The notes under the pieces: model-generated
Databases searched by the model: none
Told to the model about the DNA's origin: nothing
The model's input: the letters and a program-made list of their open reading frames with translations, nothing else
Assembly: GCA_051294375.1 (NCBI GenBank)
Contig: CM119267.1
Span: 16,780,606-16,844,605 of the forward strand
Length of the DNA: 64,000 nt
Origin: Paraspadella gotoi
Taxonomy: Eukaryota > Chaetognatha
Direction of reading: 5' to 3'
Made by a program: the position numbers and the translations under genes
Shown: one piece after another, positions 9,751 through 21,329 of the stretch
How the letters are laid out: each line of letters begins with the position of its first letter
How positions within the stretch are numbered: position 1 is the first letter of the stretch

Positions 9751-10605
9751 AGAAAAGGAAGAGTGGTTGCAGTTATTGAAGAGAACGAATTTTTGAGAGA
9801 GGTCGCATGTTGAGCTGCACAAGAGACTTTGCAGGTATAGGTTGCAGCCATCAAACCAGAAGTCATCAAGATATAGCGGTGAACTAAAATATTTATGATA
9901 AAAAGACAGAGAAAATCAAAAAAGAAAAGTAAAAAACAGTTAAATGCTTTCTTAAAGTATTCTCAGAAAGAACTGTTCTGCACATCGTGCGGGCATACGT
10001 AGACATATCCATGAATTTCATAACACATTGAAAGCTCTTTTCACTCCTCTTGAATTCGCCGTATGCGAACTGGAAAAATTTGGTTCAGGGAAACTCAATA
10101 AAATGAAGAAAAGATCACTTAATTCGCGAATTCCAACGCGTAAACGTTAAACTTTCCTTTTCGGTTTTACCCCGTTTTATGCGTGATGAGACATAAAATA
10201 AATAGAGGATATTTGTTTGTTTGATAAAATGTAAACAAAACATATTAATAACTGGTCCTGACCATTTTAAGGACATCGTGATGAAAAGCTGAATATAAAT
10301 TATATAATTAATTATTAAATATTAAAATTAGATTAATTAATTAATTATCGTAGGCAGATCCGACATTGTTTGCTCAAACTTGTTTTACAAAGTATAAGGT
10401 TGTGTGTGTGAAAGTAAGAGAGAAAGAGAGAGAGAGAGGGGGGTTTCAAACAAAAATTAAGAAAAGACAGTGGGAGGTTAGAGACAAGTTAAGAATAAGT
10501 AGAGAAGAGTGAGGGAGAGTGAAAGAGAGATAGTTGAGATAAGTTAATATATATTAACATTTTAAGTTTGCAAACATTAATATTTTAAATAATAAATTGT
10601 GAAGG

Positions 10606-11200
10606 TGTAGTGGTAGTATTTCATACCTGCTACTCGTCCGAAAATCAGAAGCACCTATGGCGCCGGAGTTAGTATGAGCTCCCAACCCAAAGGACTCGCG
10701 TTCGCGCCCTGCTGATTCACACAAGTAAAAGCGGATGGGTTGTCTAACCCACCTGTAGTGACAGAGTAAGCCCGAATCAGAATTTCGGGACCTGTGTGCA
10801 ACGAATAGTGAACTGCTAGCGGCATCATCTTCCACATTGGTGAGCCCACACGATACGCTGGCACGTTAATACACCTCTGCCTGGGCAGGTTAACACACCT
10901 CTTGCCTCAACCATCGTGCGTGAAGACAGGAGCAGGAATAGGCAGCCCCTCCTAGAGTGCTCGGGCACAATGCTATACATCATAACATCTCACTTGCGTG
11001 AGTGTGTGATACCTAGGGGGGGGTGTGTAGCGGTTGTATTTCATACCCTGCTACTGTCCGAGAATCAGCAGCACCTATGGCGCCGGAGGTAGCATGAGCT
11101 CCTCCCAATCCAAATGACTCGGGTTCGGCGCTGTGATTCACACAAGTAAAAGAGGGACGGGGCGTCTAATCCACCTGTAGTGACAGACTACAGCCCGAAA
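10606..11200 (+). mobile_element. TRIM-B: second miniature LTR element, 3' LTR truncated
   Basis: The 5' LTR 10606-10836 (231 bp, TGTAGTGG to TTCCACA) is followed by the primer-site core TTGGTGAGCCC at 10837, an interior of about 190 bp with no coding capacity, a purine tract CTAGGGGGGGGTG at about 11013-11025, and a second LTR from 11026 that is cut at about 11200. LTR size and order of internal structures match TRIM-A although most of the sequence differs, so the two are related families. A target duplication cannot be checked because the right end is lost. Confidence 0.8.
10643..10717 (+). ncRNA. tRNA-like segment inside TRIM-B 5' LTR
   Basis: AATCAGAAG at the start pairs with CTGCTGATT at the end (one mismatch; the second LTR has AATCAGCAG, which would pair fully). 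GGAG/CTCC forms the middle arm and the T-arm-like part contains GGACTCGCGTTCGCGCC. The second LTR (11063-11138) reads CTCGGGTTCGGC, close to a Pol III B box. Size (75 nt) and layout match TRIM-A despite an unrelated acceptor sequence. Confidence 0.55.
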
Positions 11201-11530
11201 GGCAGTGACGATGTGACCGGGTCATTGGCATGTCATAGGTCATTTGGATCTTGAGTTCCCAGACTTTAAGGACCTCGTCATATTAGGGTGGCAAGATCCT
11301 CTTGGAAAAATGCCTTGGGCTACTGCCAGCTGCCCTCTTCTTGCTTTCAGACAAGGCGGGCTAAGGTTTGTCCTTGGTTCCTTGGCATTGGGAGTGAGAC
11401 CTTCCCCTTCCTCTAACGGTCGGTCGGTCGGTCGGTTGGTCGGTTCGTTGGTCTGTACCACTTATGTTAAAAAGGCTTATAACTTTATCAATTTGTCAGT
11501 TTATACTAGGAAGGAAGGTAACTGGTAAGG
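11201..11530. other. Unassigned stretch with (GGTC)n core
   Basis: A short GGTCGGTCGGTCGG array at about 11419-11440 is followed by ACTTATGTTAAAAAGGCTTA. It may be another tetranucleotide-core element that truncated TRIM-B. A plus-strand open frame of 94 codons crosses it but looks like chance. Confidence 0.35.
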
Positions 11531-11999
11531 TAAGGTAAAGCTAAAGACCTTTGACTGCATAATTAAGTATCCTACCTTTAAAGGTGATCACATGACACAA
11601 AATTCAATGCAACATAACTCATGAAATACTGAGCCTCAAACTAGATAGTAAAATCCTAATAAATAATCAAAATATTTTAAAATGTAAAAGGTCAAATTTT
11701 AGATAAATGTTATTTTATATAAAGTAAATAAACTATTAATTATATGGGATATAAATGTTTATCTTTTACTCTGTTATACTGTTTTATACTTATTGTCTAC
11801 ATTTAAGTACAAATTGTGTTCTCATACTTTAAATATTAAAAAATACATAATTATTATTAATAAATAAATTATCAAATAATTTCATACATGAATTAATAAA
11901 ATTAATATTTATTTAAATATAAGCAAATAAATAAGTTATAAATAAGTAAATTAATAAAATTAGTACTGATTTAAATACAAGCAACATTAAACATTAAAC
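11531..11999. other. AT-rich DNA, nothing recognised
   Basis: No feature seen. Confidence 0.5.
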
Positions 12000-12187
12000 T
12001 TTAGAGGGTCAGAGCTGGGAGCGGGAGCTGGAGCTGAAGCTGTCACAAAATTTTTATTGGAGCAGGAGCTGGAGTTGGAGCTGGAAAAAATATAGGATGG
12101 AGCCGGATCTGGAGCTGAAAATTTTTTTTGGCCGGAGCTGGAGTTGGAGCTGGAGCTGGAGAAAAAATGGCCAGCTCCACAACCCTG
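12000..12187. repeat. GAGCTG/GGAGCT hexamer repeat, copy 2
   Basis: GGAGCTGGAGCTG blocks separated by AAAATTTTT-like spacers, ending GCTCCACAACCCTG. Related to 1876-2012. Confidence 0.6.
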
Positions 12188-12392
12188 TTTACAAGGATTA
12201 AATTTTGAAAGTAGAGGTCCAGTCGATTCCAAAAATGTATTCACTTTATTATTTTTTCAAAACCGTTGGTATTTTTTCTAATTTTATATTACTATATAAA
12301 ATAAAAGAAACCTATCGGAAGAGTTGCAGCCCAAACGGCGATGCGGATTTTGATGAAATTTAACATAATTTTACTTGAGGTGAAGGTCCCCA

Positions 12393-12524
12393 ATTCTATG
12401 AGAGGGATTTTCCAAATTCACTTTTCTTCATAGGAAAAAAAAATAATAATGAAATTTTGGCATTAAAATCTAAATATCTTGAAAACGAATAATATTTTCA
12501 AAAATCCCTCTCATAGAATTTCTC
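12393..12524. repeat. Short inverted repeat
   Basis: TTCTATGAGAGGGATTTT near 12397 is mirrored by AAAATCCCTCTCATAGAA near 12500. Possibly a small foldback MITE; the surrounding DNA is AT-rich. Confidence 0.5.
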
Positions 12525-12871
12525 CCACATTTCAATACAAACGAAAAACAATTTTAGTTTATTTTTTTTCAAACTGTTTTCGCTCCAACTCTTTTTGTTT
12601 ATTTTTTTTTTCTGTAGATTTTAAAGAACTGAAAGTCGAGCAGAGAACTTTAAAATCGACATGCTTTTGTAAAATCTATTTTCATTTCTAGTTTAAATGA
12701 TAGCTTTACCGTTCTCTGAAGTTTTATCCAATTTTTTAAATTTTTTTTTAAATTAAAAAAATGCTGTAACACCAAAACACGGACGGGTGAACAAGGAGGA
12801 ATGCTGCAAGGGGTTTACTAATTTTCATCAGTGGCAAACGGTCAAGCTTTAAAGCCAGTTTTGAACGTGGG

Positions 12872-12999
12872 GAACAGAAACTAATTGACAAGAGGAGAGC
12901 ATAACGATTGTCCATCTGTGGAATCAGTGACCATCTATGGCACCAAAGAGCGTTTCTATCTCAGAGGACCCGACTGCAGATGCCAATCGACAATTGTCT
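12872..12999 (+). CDS. Candidate coding exon, possibly upstream exon of the 13.5-kb pseudogene
   Basis: A short open frame reads as a Cys-containing peptide that includes VESVTIYGTKERFYLRG and closes with a stop just after. It has no start codon of its own. It lies about 490 bp upstream of the decayed membrane-protein exon and in the same orientation, so it could be a neighbouring exon or its remnant. Splice sites are not convincing and the phase does not obviously match. No family recognised. Confidence 0.25.
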
Positions 13000-13319
13000 T
13001 TGACTTTTAAAAATTGTACAATTTTTGTATTACTCTTTTAGTAAAAAAAATGGTATTCTGCACTCTCTCTACATAAACGTTTATATTTTCATCTTTAATT
13101 GATCCAGTTACATCATAAGAATGACTAGGTTTTAGGTACTAGTATTACACTGAGGTAGCTGATGTTAATTGAATAAAAAAAATTAAAATTCGCTTTTAAA
13201 AATGACTTTACCGTCTTGAATGAAATTTTTTAAATCTCTCTTCAAACTTTGTTCTAAGTTTACCAATAAAAAAAATTGCCCGATTTTTGGGTGGCTCTTG
13301 AAGCTGAACCTTAGTCAAA

Positions 13320-15376
13320 TTTGAAGTTTTTTCATTTGAAACACGAAGGAAATATACTTCTTTTGCATAAAAATAATTTGTATAAAGCTTTATGCAATTC
13401 TTGTTTGAATGATCCCAGGCCTTAAAGTGTGTTTAAAAGTAATCTGACCAAAGAGCAAATTATTGTGCTGAGTTTTTTTTTGCAGAAGATGATTACATTC
13501 CTTGGGGTCTGGCCAATCTGTATACTAATCAAATTCCTCGAGTGACAGTATTCCTGGATATGAATAGTGATGGCTACTTGAAATATAGAAAATTTAATGT
13601 TGAAGGAAAAGTCTTTGGTAAAACAAAATGGTCTTCTTTCAGTTATTTAAACCAAAAGCACATTGTTAAAACCTTAGATGGTGAAAGTTCTGAATTGCAC
13701 CATTTTCAAAGTATAAGACTGGGCAACTACAAAATTCTGAATCCAGGATATGACATAAAGCTACTCCTGGTTTTTCTAGATATTTTTCTTGGCTTTTGCT
13801 ACATCCTTGTATTTGGAATTTTAAAAAAGGCTTTGATAAAATTAATGAAATCTTTGATACCAATAATAACTACTACTATAATAATCTATTTGAATATTTT
13901 CTTTTTTGTTGTTCACATTAATGTTAATATTTTAAACAATTTAGATGTGTCCAATAAATACCTAACCATTTTTACTAATAAAAAATAACAGGCATTAATT
14001 TTTAACCAAGGATGAAATGATGTATACAAATTTTCATTCATTATTAACCCTTACTAAATTTTCAAACCTTTTGGCAAATTACTGGATTGCTGCAGCAACA
14101 ACTGCATTCATAATAATTTTGCAGAGTTTAGCCACAAAAAAGCATAACCACCAAATATTCTTAGTTTTTATGGGAGCGCTATCTATTTCTCTTCCGGTTG
14201 CAACAATTTCTTGGTGGAATAGGTTGGACCAAACTGCTTTTGGTGGCTTTGAAGACATTTGCTCAAAATCATATGTTCAGTTCAGTTGAGATTTTAGTTT
14301 TATTAAAGTATACAGTATATACCATTAACAGAGGATGTGAACATTTGGCCCCATCTTTCACGACGATTTTGTCGTTTTTTGGCATTTTATCGAATTGTTA
14401 TGGATTTAAATTATACAATTTGACCAATGAACGTATGGAGGCAATATGGAATAACTTTGAAGAAGTCAAAGGTGCGATGAAAAGGGGAATCAATCTTCTA
14501 TCTTCAAGCTACTCAGGATTCTGGCATTTCCTGTTGTTAATATTTCCAGCCGCTTGGGTGCTGCTTAATTTTCAATAAAAAATTATGTAAACCTATCTAA
14601 AAAAATTCAATTAAATTTCAACTGAGTCTATAATAGTTTAATTCACAACTCCCAAGGATTAAATTTATGGCCCTAAATTTGTTTAAATAGATTTTATACA
14701 TATCTCGGGTATGAAAAAAAAAACATTTGCCTCGACTGAAAAACTAATGGACAATTTTTTTTCTCAAATCTATCTTGTAAAAACAGTTTTATTAATATTC
14801 TTACTGAAATAATTAAATTGATCTGCTATGTGTGTGTAATTTTCATTGTGGTATTCTTTCAGTTACTAACTAAATAAATAAAAATTTATTGGTTCTTTAT
14901 CTATTATAAGAATTGTTTTTCATTGAGTCATTTTATTTAATATACTGCTTAAAAGAAATTAAAATGAGTTATAGATTTGAACATCAATAATATATGAGGC
15001 TATCTTGAATCCAACCTTGTTTATTAGTATTTGTACCAAAGGGAATAAATAAGGAATGTCAATTGCTAGGTGGTCCGCCACATTTGTTTTTTATTAACAG
15101 GTTCGCCTCGATAGACAGTTACTTGGATACACACATATGAAACATATGTATGACAAAGATATCATGTATTATCACCTACCTGTAGATGAATAATTTAAAT
15201 TTATTTTTTTATCTTGCAGCATCCCTCTGCCAGGGAATAATCGCATTTAAACAAAAGTGGGATCGATTGACGGACAGGCAGAGAGAGTAATACACAAGTT
15301 TTATAGAATTACTCCTCAAGTATCATTCCCCCTGGATAATTGATATATCAGATTGAATGATAATCTTCCAATAACA
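13320..15376 (+). repeat. Segmental duplication, left copy
   Basis: Aligns with about 36360-39122, including intron end, exon and about 800 bp of 3' flank. The right copy has an extra insertion of about 650 bp (38040-38690) carrying two hammerhead elements; the left copy has lost about 290 bp of coding sequence. Confidence 0.8.
13486..14578 (+). pseudogene. Decayed paralogue of the multipass membrane-protein exon at 36451-37835
   Basis: A splice acceptor (TTTTTTTTTGCAG, ending 13485) opens an exon that begins, like its paralogue, with codons for DDYIPWGLANLYTNQ. The frame is open to the stop at 13986-13988, where the intact copy reads through. It is then disrupted again: the intact TCA codon in the QFSS motif region is TGA here (stop ending 14289), and about 290 bp encoding two membrane segments are missing between about 14310 and 14330. 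The remaining 3' part (about 14330-14578) is again open and ends with the same C-terminal AAWVLLNF-like residues. Several independent lesions make this a pseudogene rather than a sequencing slip. Confidence 0.85.
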
Positions 15377-15950
15377 AGTTTGCGCAAACAATGTCGTATC
15401 TGCCTACGATAATTAAGCGGTAATCAGCCAATCAAATGATAAATGAGGATAATTCTTTCAATTTGTGATTATAACAGATCGTACCATACAAACCATGGCT
15501 GCGCACATACATGTAAATTGCTTGCAAGGGATTAAACTATAGTACAAACAAATAATTCTTTTGAATATTATTATTTTTTTAACTTGCATTATTTTTTCAA
15601 CTTGCATTATTTTTTTAACTTGCACCATTTTTTCACTTACATCATTTTTTCAACTTGCATCATTTTTTCAATTTGCACATTTTTTAACTTGTACTATTTT
15701 TTTAACTTGCTCCATTTTTTTAACTTGAACCATTTTTTTAACTTGAACCATTTTTTTAACTTGCACAATGTTTTCAACTTGCACCATTTTTTTAATTTGC
15801 ACCATTTTGTCACCTTGCACCTTTTTTTCAACTTGCACCATTTTTTCAACTTGCACCATTTTGTCACCTTGCATCATTTTCCAAACTTGCACCATTTTTT
15901 CAACTTGCACCAATTTTTCAATTTGCACATTTTTTCAACCCTAAAATGAA
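15377..15950 (-). mobile_element. Helentron-like element, 3' fragment with minisatellite
   Basis: On the minus strand it ends GGCAGATACGACATTG plus TTTGCGCAAACTTG (15378-15415). Inside lies the 18-bp minisatellite. It abuts the end of the segmental duplication. Confidence 0.5.
15580..15945. repeat. 18-bp minisatellite (CAACTTGCACCATTTTTT), about 20 units
   Basis: Near-perfect tandem units with T-run and C/T variation. Both strands are open and give six-residue repeats (FNLHHF on plus, KMVQVE on minus), an effect of the unit being a multiple of three. Confidence 0.95.
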
Positions 15951-15954
15951 CTTA

Positions 15955-16075
15955 ACTAAACCCTAACCCTAAACTACTCAACCCTAACCCTAACTACTAC
16001 CAACTCAACCTTAACCCTAAACCAACTCAACCCTAATCCTAACCCTAAATCACATCAACCCTAATCCGAATCTGA
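15955..16075. repeat. Telomere-like CCCTAA tract
   Basis: AACCCTAACCCTAAACTACTCAA-type words, mixed with degenerate spacers. Confidence 0.7.
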
Positions 16076-16514
16076 GTTTAGTTTATGTAGGTAAAATTGC
16101 CACAATGCTAGATGTGCAAAATCGCCAAATTGCGACTTAGCCATGACGATCTCGTGGCGCAATAATCGCGAGCATGAAAATTTTCATTTCCATCCATCGA
16201 AGATCCTTTGGTTTTTCCCCGATTTATGTCACTTGAACTTTTTTGTATTCCCACTTTTATTCTATTTTTTAGTTTCGTACGGGAAAGTCTGTGTTGGAAT
16301 TTCTACCGAGTCAAATTATAGTTATATCGTCAAATTATCTAATCTTATAGTTTAATTATGGTTATAGTTGCGTCATAGAGCGACAGAGATTTGTTTTGTA
16401 GTGTTTTGCATTCGCTAACTTTTTTTAATTACAATCATGAGGGAAAATGGATATTTCCGACTTCGAAATTTGCATAGCAATTAGGGGTTTGAATAATTTG
16501 ACGGGTGGGGAAAG

Positions 16515-16562
<48 letters not shown>

Positions 16563-17005
16563 GTTATAATATTACTTTTAATACCTTCTAGATCCGCACA
16601 ATTTTAAATGAAATCGGTCAGGCTCTCGATCAAAGAAACGCCGATTTTTATTCGCTGATATATTTTTCTTTTTCTATATATTTTCTTTTTTTTTTTTCTT
16701 TTTTATATGCGTCGACAAAACCATAAATCAAAATCGCCTTTCGATTTTCGGAAGGAAAAAAAAGAGAGGGGAAGGGAAGAAAACAAATTTCCGCTTTTAC
16801 GTCCGTTTTTATTATCCACGACTACGTATCGTTTTTTTCTTCTTTTCTCGTCTTCTGATATTATATGGCTTTTCCTACGTTTCGAAGAAACATTGACGAA
16901 CGTTTAAAAACGTATATATTTCGAAAGTTTTAACGAGAGANNNNNNNNNNGAGAGAGAGAGAGCAATTCTTTAAAAACGGAAAACGGGTTTTTCTGTCGT
17001 AATAA
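16076..17005. other. Non-coding DNA with small microsatellites and a gap
   Basis: Contains (CT)n plus (CA)n at 16519-16561 and a 10-N gap at 16941-16950 inside a GA run. No gene seen. Confidence 0.5.
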
Positions 17006-17758
17006 AGCAAGTTTGAGCAAACAATGTCGGATCTGCCCACGATCATTATCGGTAATTAAATAATTATTAATTAATTAATTCAAGTTAATTAATTAATTAA
17101 TTAGTCAATTAATTAATTAACTTGATCCAAAATGTTTATTTTGATTGATTAATTGACTGATTAATTAATAATTGATTAATTAATTGACTAATTGACTAAT
17201 TAACTGATTAATTATTTGATTAATTTATACATCTTGCAGTTACATTTAATATAAAAATATAATATAATTGATTAATTAATTGACTAATTGACTAATTAAC
17301 TGATTAATTATTTGATTAATTTATACATCTTGCTTTTATATTTAATATAAAAAGAAAAAGAAGCATAATCAATTAGTGAAACAGGTTTTTTTTCATTTAA
17401 ACTCATTTCCACTCTAACGATTCCATCGAAACTTGATTTCCAGCTTAATCACACACTTTCCTACCCACATACAAAATTTCAGGTCAATTGCCTTATCCAC
17501 TTATGAGTAATTGGTGTTCAAATAATGAAATATATTTTTTGTTTTTTTCTATTTAAGCTAATTTCCACTCGGACCATTCCATCTAAACTTCATATCCAGC
17601 TCAATCACACACTTCCCTAACCACATACAAAATTTTATTCTAATCCATCCATCCAATTACGAGTAATTGGTGTTTTTGTTAAAGTGGGACGGTCGGATGG
17701 ACGGACGAACAAAGTGAATTATAGAGTCGGGATCTCCTTATCAGCAGATCCGACTAAA
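17006..17758 (-). mobile_element. Helentron/DINE-like element H2, complete, minus strand
   Basis: On the minus strand it starts with the hairpin GGATCTGCTGATAAGGAGATCC (about 17752-17731), continues through a GTCCGTCC core and GGAAAT-type unit, then AATTAATT-rich tracts, and ends with GGCAGATCCGACATTGTTTG and CTCAAACTTG at 17006-17040. 5' GTCGGATCTGC and 3' GCAGATCCGAC are inverted repeats. About 753 bp, matching H3 at 29270-30030. Confidence 0.65.
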
Positions 17759-17849
17759 AAGATTGGGGGACTCGAGTTTTGCATCGATCTTTTGGCGATC
17801 GGAAGGTTGTTGGGGCGGGTATTGAAAGGTCACGGGTTTTGGAGATGGA

Positions 17850-17859
17850 GGAGAGAGAG

Positions 17860-17913
<54 letters not shown>

Positions 17914-17914
17914 C
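17850..17914. repeat. (GA)n microsatellite with AAG interruptions
   Basis: Purine strand is plus. Confidence 0.9.
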
Positions 17915-17989
17915 AAAATGTAACAGAGACGACGGAAGCAGTAGAGATTGTAGTTAGACGAAGGAAGGTGAAGGAGGAAGAGTATGAGC

Positions 17990-18350
17990 GGATCAAAGAT
18001 TGGCGGATGGGATCAAAGAGAGATGGAATCTGTAAAAGAGATGGATTCAGTGGAAGAGAGATGAAATCTGTAGAAGAGAGATGGAATCAGTCGCTAAGAG
18101 ATGGGAGCTGATCAGAGATTGACTCTGCTAACGATAGATGGGAGCTTTCGAAGAGAGATGAGAGATGAGAGATGAATTCTACTAAAAAAAGTTGGAAGTT
18201 ATTAAAGAGAGATAGAATCTGTAAAAGAGAGATGGAGATTGTCAAAGAGTTGGTGAGATCAGAGAGAGATTGAGTCTGCTAACGATAGATGGCAGTGTAA
18301 AGAGAGATGAAATCTTGAGTAGGAAGAAATTATAAAGAACACAAAGAGAG
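17990..18350. repeat. Degenerate GAGAGATGGAATCTG minisatellite
   Basis: Imperfect units built on AGAGAGATGGAATCTGTAAA recur about ten times with variable spacing. It probably grew out of the adjoining GA array. No reading frame is conserved across units. Confidence 0.55.
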
Positions 18351-18589
18351 ATGTGAGACATAACGTTTACATGAAACTAAAGACCAACTCTCTTCCAAAG
18401 CAAAGCCAGCAAAGCAAGCAAGCTTCGCCCTCATCTCCGGTCCGAAGTTGCAACATTTTTCCCCCCGATTTGCTTAATATCTCAAAAGAGGGCGCAGGAG
18501 AAAAAAAGAAATCGTGAAATAGCGTTGGCTTTTTGAAAACTGGTCCCCAGTCAACCATCGAAGTCCTAGCGTCGGGAGGCAGAGAAGCG

Positions 18590-18622
18590 GAAAAAAGCGG
18601 AAAAAAGCGGAAAAAAGCGACG
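18590..18622. repeat. 12-bp tandem repeat (GCGGAAAAAAGC)
   Basis: Three copies. Confidence 0.85.
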
Positions 18623-18989
18623 GAAAACGACGCAGTTTATCGCGCAATTTATAAGCAAATCATTTCTCACCGAATCATTATCAGGCGAGAATCCTTTTTT
18701 ATTTCTTTTTTTCTTCTCATTTTTGCTGTTTTTTTTTCTTTCTATCTTTATTACTCACTTATCCTACTATCTTCTAATCTTTCTGTTCTATTTCCTTTCT
18801 GTCTTTCCCCTCTCTTTTAAACTTTGTTTATCTGTTCATTTATCTGTGCATTTATCTATTTATTTATCAAATTTGTTCGTTTAATTTTTCTTCATTTCTT
18901 TAATATACATACATACATACCTTCTATCATTTTTCTTTATCTTTTTCTTCTCTCATTCTTTCTTTCTATATCGTCCGGTTTTTTTTTCT

Positions 18990-19024
18990 CTCGCCCTCTC
19001 GCTCTCTCTCTCGCCCTCTCGCCC

Positions 19025-19104
<80 letters not shown>
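18990..19104. repeat. (CT)n microsatellite
   Basis: Long CT array with CGCCCTC interruptions at its start. Confidence 0.95.
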
Positions 19105-19108
<4 letters not shown>

Positions 19109-19292
19109 TATTTCCTTTCCTCTTTCTGTCTGTCATTTGCATTTTTCGATTCTTTATTTTTCTCTTTCTTTTTTCTCATTCTTGGTTATGGCTGCAGTTC
19201 TTTATGTCGTTGTTGCTTGATTTTTATCATTTCTCATTCTTCGCGTTTTATTCCGAGCAAGTAGAGAAAGAGAGATAAAGAGAGATCGGTTC

Positions 19293-19297
<5 letters not shown>

Positions 19298-19332
<35 letters not shown>

Positions 19333-19481
19333 AGAGAGAGATATGAGGTAAAGATTTTATTTTGTAGTTTTCAAGTCTGTCCTTGGATTCGGTAAGAAAT
19401 GGATTAGGAAGAGTGAGAGAGAGAGAGAGCGAGAGAGACAGAGAGACAGAGAGAGACAGATATTTTTCTATNNNNNNNNNN

Positions 19482-19512
<31 letters not shown>
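19298..19512. repeat. (GA)n arrays, gap 19472-19481 and (AT)n
   Basis: GA runs at 19300-19340 and 19415-19460 are followed by a 10-N gap and an AT run to 19512. Confidence 0.85.
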
Positions 19513-19518
<6 letters not shown>

Positions 19519-20990
19519 AAGATCATTTTCAAAATCGAACTTTTACATAATTCCTCTTTTCCCGAGAAATATATCTACTTGATTTCTTTGAATGCATGAC
19601 ATGCAAGGGACCGTAAGATGTTGTTGATCACTGTTGGTTACTGTGTTACTGTGTTACCATGTTTAACCAGCGTAATAAGAACTTATTTCAAAATCTATAG
19701 TTCGAAAAATTTAGTTCTCAAAAGATTAATCGTATTCTTTAATGATTGAAATATTTTAATCAATAATTTGAACCTTTTTTGTCTATAGTGGATTAGTGGT
19801 AGTTTACACGCAATCTTTAACTTTGTTTTGTCTTTAGACTTAGCTTTGTTTTGATTCTCCTTTATGTACTGAATCAACCTTGTTGAATTCGAAATAAGAC
19901 GCATATATATTTGATGACGATGACTACGTGAATCATTGATGATGACGACGAAAAGGACAAATGACGGTCAAAACGACGTCGAAGAGACTTTCATCTGCGC
20001 CGCCGAAATAAACGAAGAGAGCTAAAGTCGGCATATAAAACCTAAATTCCGGCGCTGACTCCGGCCGGAAAGCACGCCTATTCTTTTAGGCCGGCGTTGC
20101 CTTGCGCCGACGGCGTCGACAGGAATCGGCGTCGCTAATAAAACCGGCGCGCTTCTTTACGGTCTAATCGGGTTAGAAAATTGGATTATCGAGAAGTCGG
20201 CGATCCGAAGATGGTGCTGATTTTGAGACGGCGTTGATGCAGTGCCGCGGTTTTTTGAATTTTTTTTTCCGAGGGCGTCGCCCTCTTTCGGTTTGTTGGC
20301 AAATTTAAAAGCCGATATTAAAAAAAAATAACGCTTTTTAGACTTTCGACCGATTTTCTTATAGGTTTTTTACTCGGCAGGTTATTTTTCGGTAACTTCC
20401 CTTACCTTTATTTTCTGTTCCCTGGATTCATTTATCTCCCGTGATATCGACTCATTTTTTTCCCGCCTTTTCACGTCTTCCGACTTTTTTAATTCCCTTC
20501 TTCGTCTTATTTTCCCGCAATTTCCTCTTTCATTCGCTGGAATCCGTTTCACTCAGAGAAAGAAAATCCTGGCGGACGACGATAAAAATCAAGACTCCGC
20601 GCCGGGATCAGTGGCGCCGGGGCCAGCGACGCCGGCGTCCTCGCGTCTGCCAATGCGGTCACTCCGATAGCCAGAGCGTCGCTCATTCGATGTCTGGCTT
20701 TTTTTTTTATTAATATCGATTCCAATGTCGTCTGAATTTTTTTCGAATCCATCTTTGAACTTTCGTAAATAAAGCTTCTTTATCAATGAAAAAAGTATGT
20801 TTAATTTCTACCGAACGGGACAAACAAACAAAAGTCAAACATTTACCAATTGGTACGGTTTAGTCATTTATTTTTTTGTCAAGACGTCAGTCTTGTCTTC
20901 CTCTGCGTTCTCACCCTGCGCCCTCTACAAATTCTCATTTTATAGCGCATTTTTTCCCCGTTCTGTCGGCGAAAGTCCATACTTTTCTCG
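19513..20990. other. CpG-richer DNA without a recognisable gene
   Basis: From about 19.9 kb the base composition shifts to frequent CGACG/GGCG words. Open frames are short and unsupported by splice signals or known motifs. Confidence 0.4.
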
Positions 20991-20995
20991 TTTTC

Positions 20996-21024
20996 TCTTT
21001 CTCTCTCTCTCTCACTCTCTCTCT

Positions 21025-21089
<65 letters not shown>

Positions 21090-21092
21090 CTC
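20996..21092. repeat. (CT)n microsatellite
   Basis: Long CT array with TTCTTT interruptions. Confidence 0.95.
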
Positions 21093-21273
21093 TCCCCCAT
21101 CTCCGCCTCCAAAGCCTTTTGTTTGTTTCATTTGACGGGGAGAGAAAAAACTTCGATGTCAAAACAAAAACAAAAACGAAAAGAGAAAATAAAAAGGAAA
21201 CGAAAGAAAAAAATTCGAGCATAATTTTGTTCACGCGGTTTCTTCGTCTTTAGGAGAGAACTTTATTTCCGAG

Positions 21274-21276
21274 TTA

Positions 21277-21315
<39 letters not shown>
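21274..21315. repeat. (GTC)n trinucleotide repeat
   Basis: About 14 GTC units. Similar arrays lie at 53998-54092 and 63710-63741. Confidence 0.95.
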
Positions 21316-21316
<1 letters not shown>

Positions 21317-21329
21317 TCGCAATTTTCCC

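Larger units (their letters stand above)
7371..10386 (+). mobile_element. Helentron/DINE-like element H1, expanded and interrupted
   Basis: Starts with the family 5' end (TTATCAGCAAATCCCGACTC, then a GTCGGTCC-rich stretch) and ends at about 10348-10386 with GGCAGATCCGACATTG and TTTGCTCAAACTTG. Between are a (CCGT)n core near 7494-7518 and about five diverged units of roughly 160 bp (first lines near 7530, 7810, 7985, 8160, 9025), each with GAAATTTTGTG(T)G and GGAAATGAGTTTAAAT. AATT-rich tracts and an 18-bp minisatellite follow (8340-8420, 9265-9330). GA arrays and unrelated DNA (about 9370-10300) interrupt it. Subterminal inverted repeats, a terminal hairpin and a tetranucleotide core recall DINE-1 and pearl elements; no Rep/helicase is present. 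Confidence 0.55.

Noticed and set aside
11244-11528. 94-codon plus-strand frame
   Set aside because: It includes a GGTC tetranucleotide array; the minus strand is also open and no motif or splice signal supports it.
15584-15949. 121-codon frame of FNLHHF repeats
   Set aside because: Produced by an 18-bp minisatellite; the opposite strand is equally open and there is no start context or splice support.
18824-19264. Long plus-strand open frame of Ser/Leu/Phe
   Set aside because: It is a translation of the CT array and its pyrimidine-rich flanks. Similar frames over the other GA/CT arrays were rejected for the same reason.
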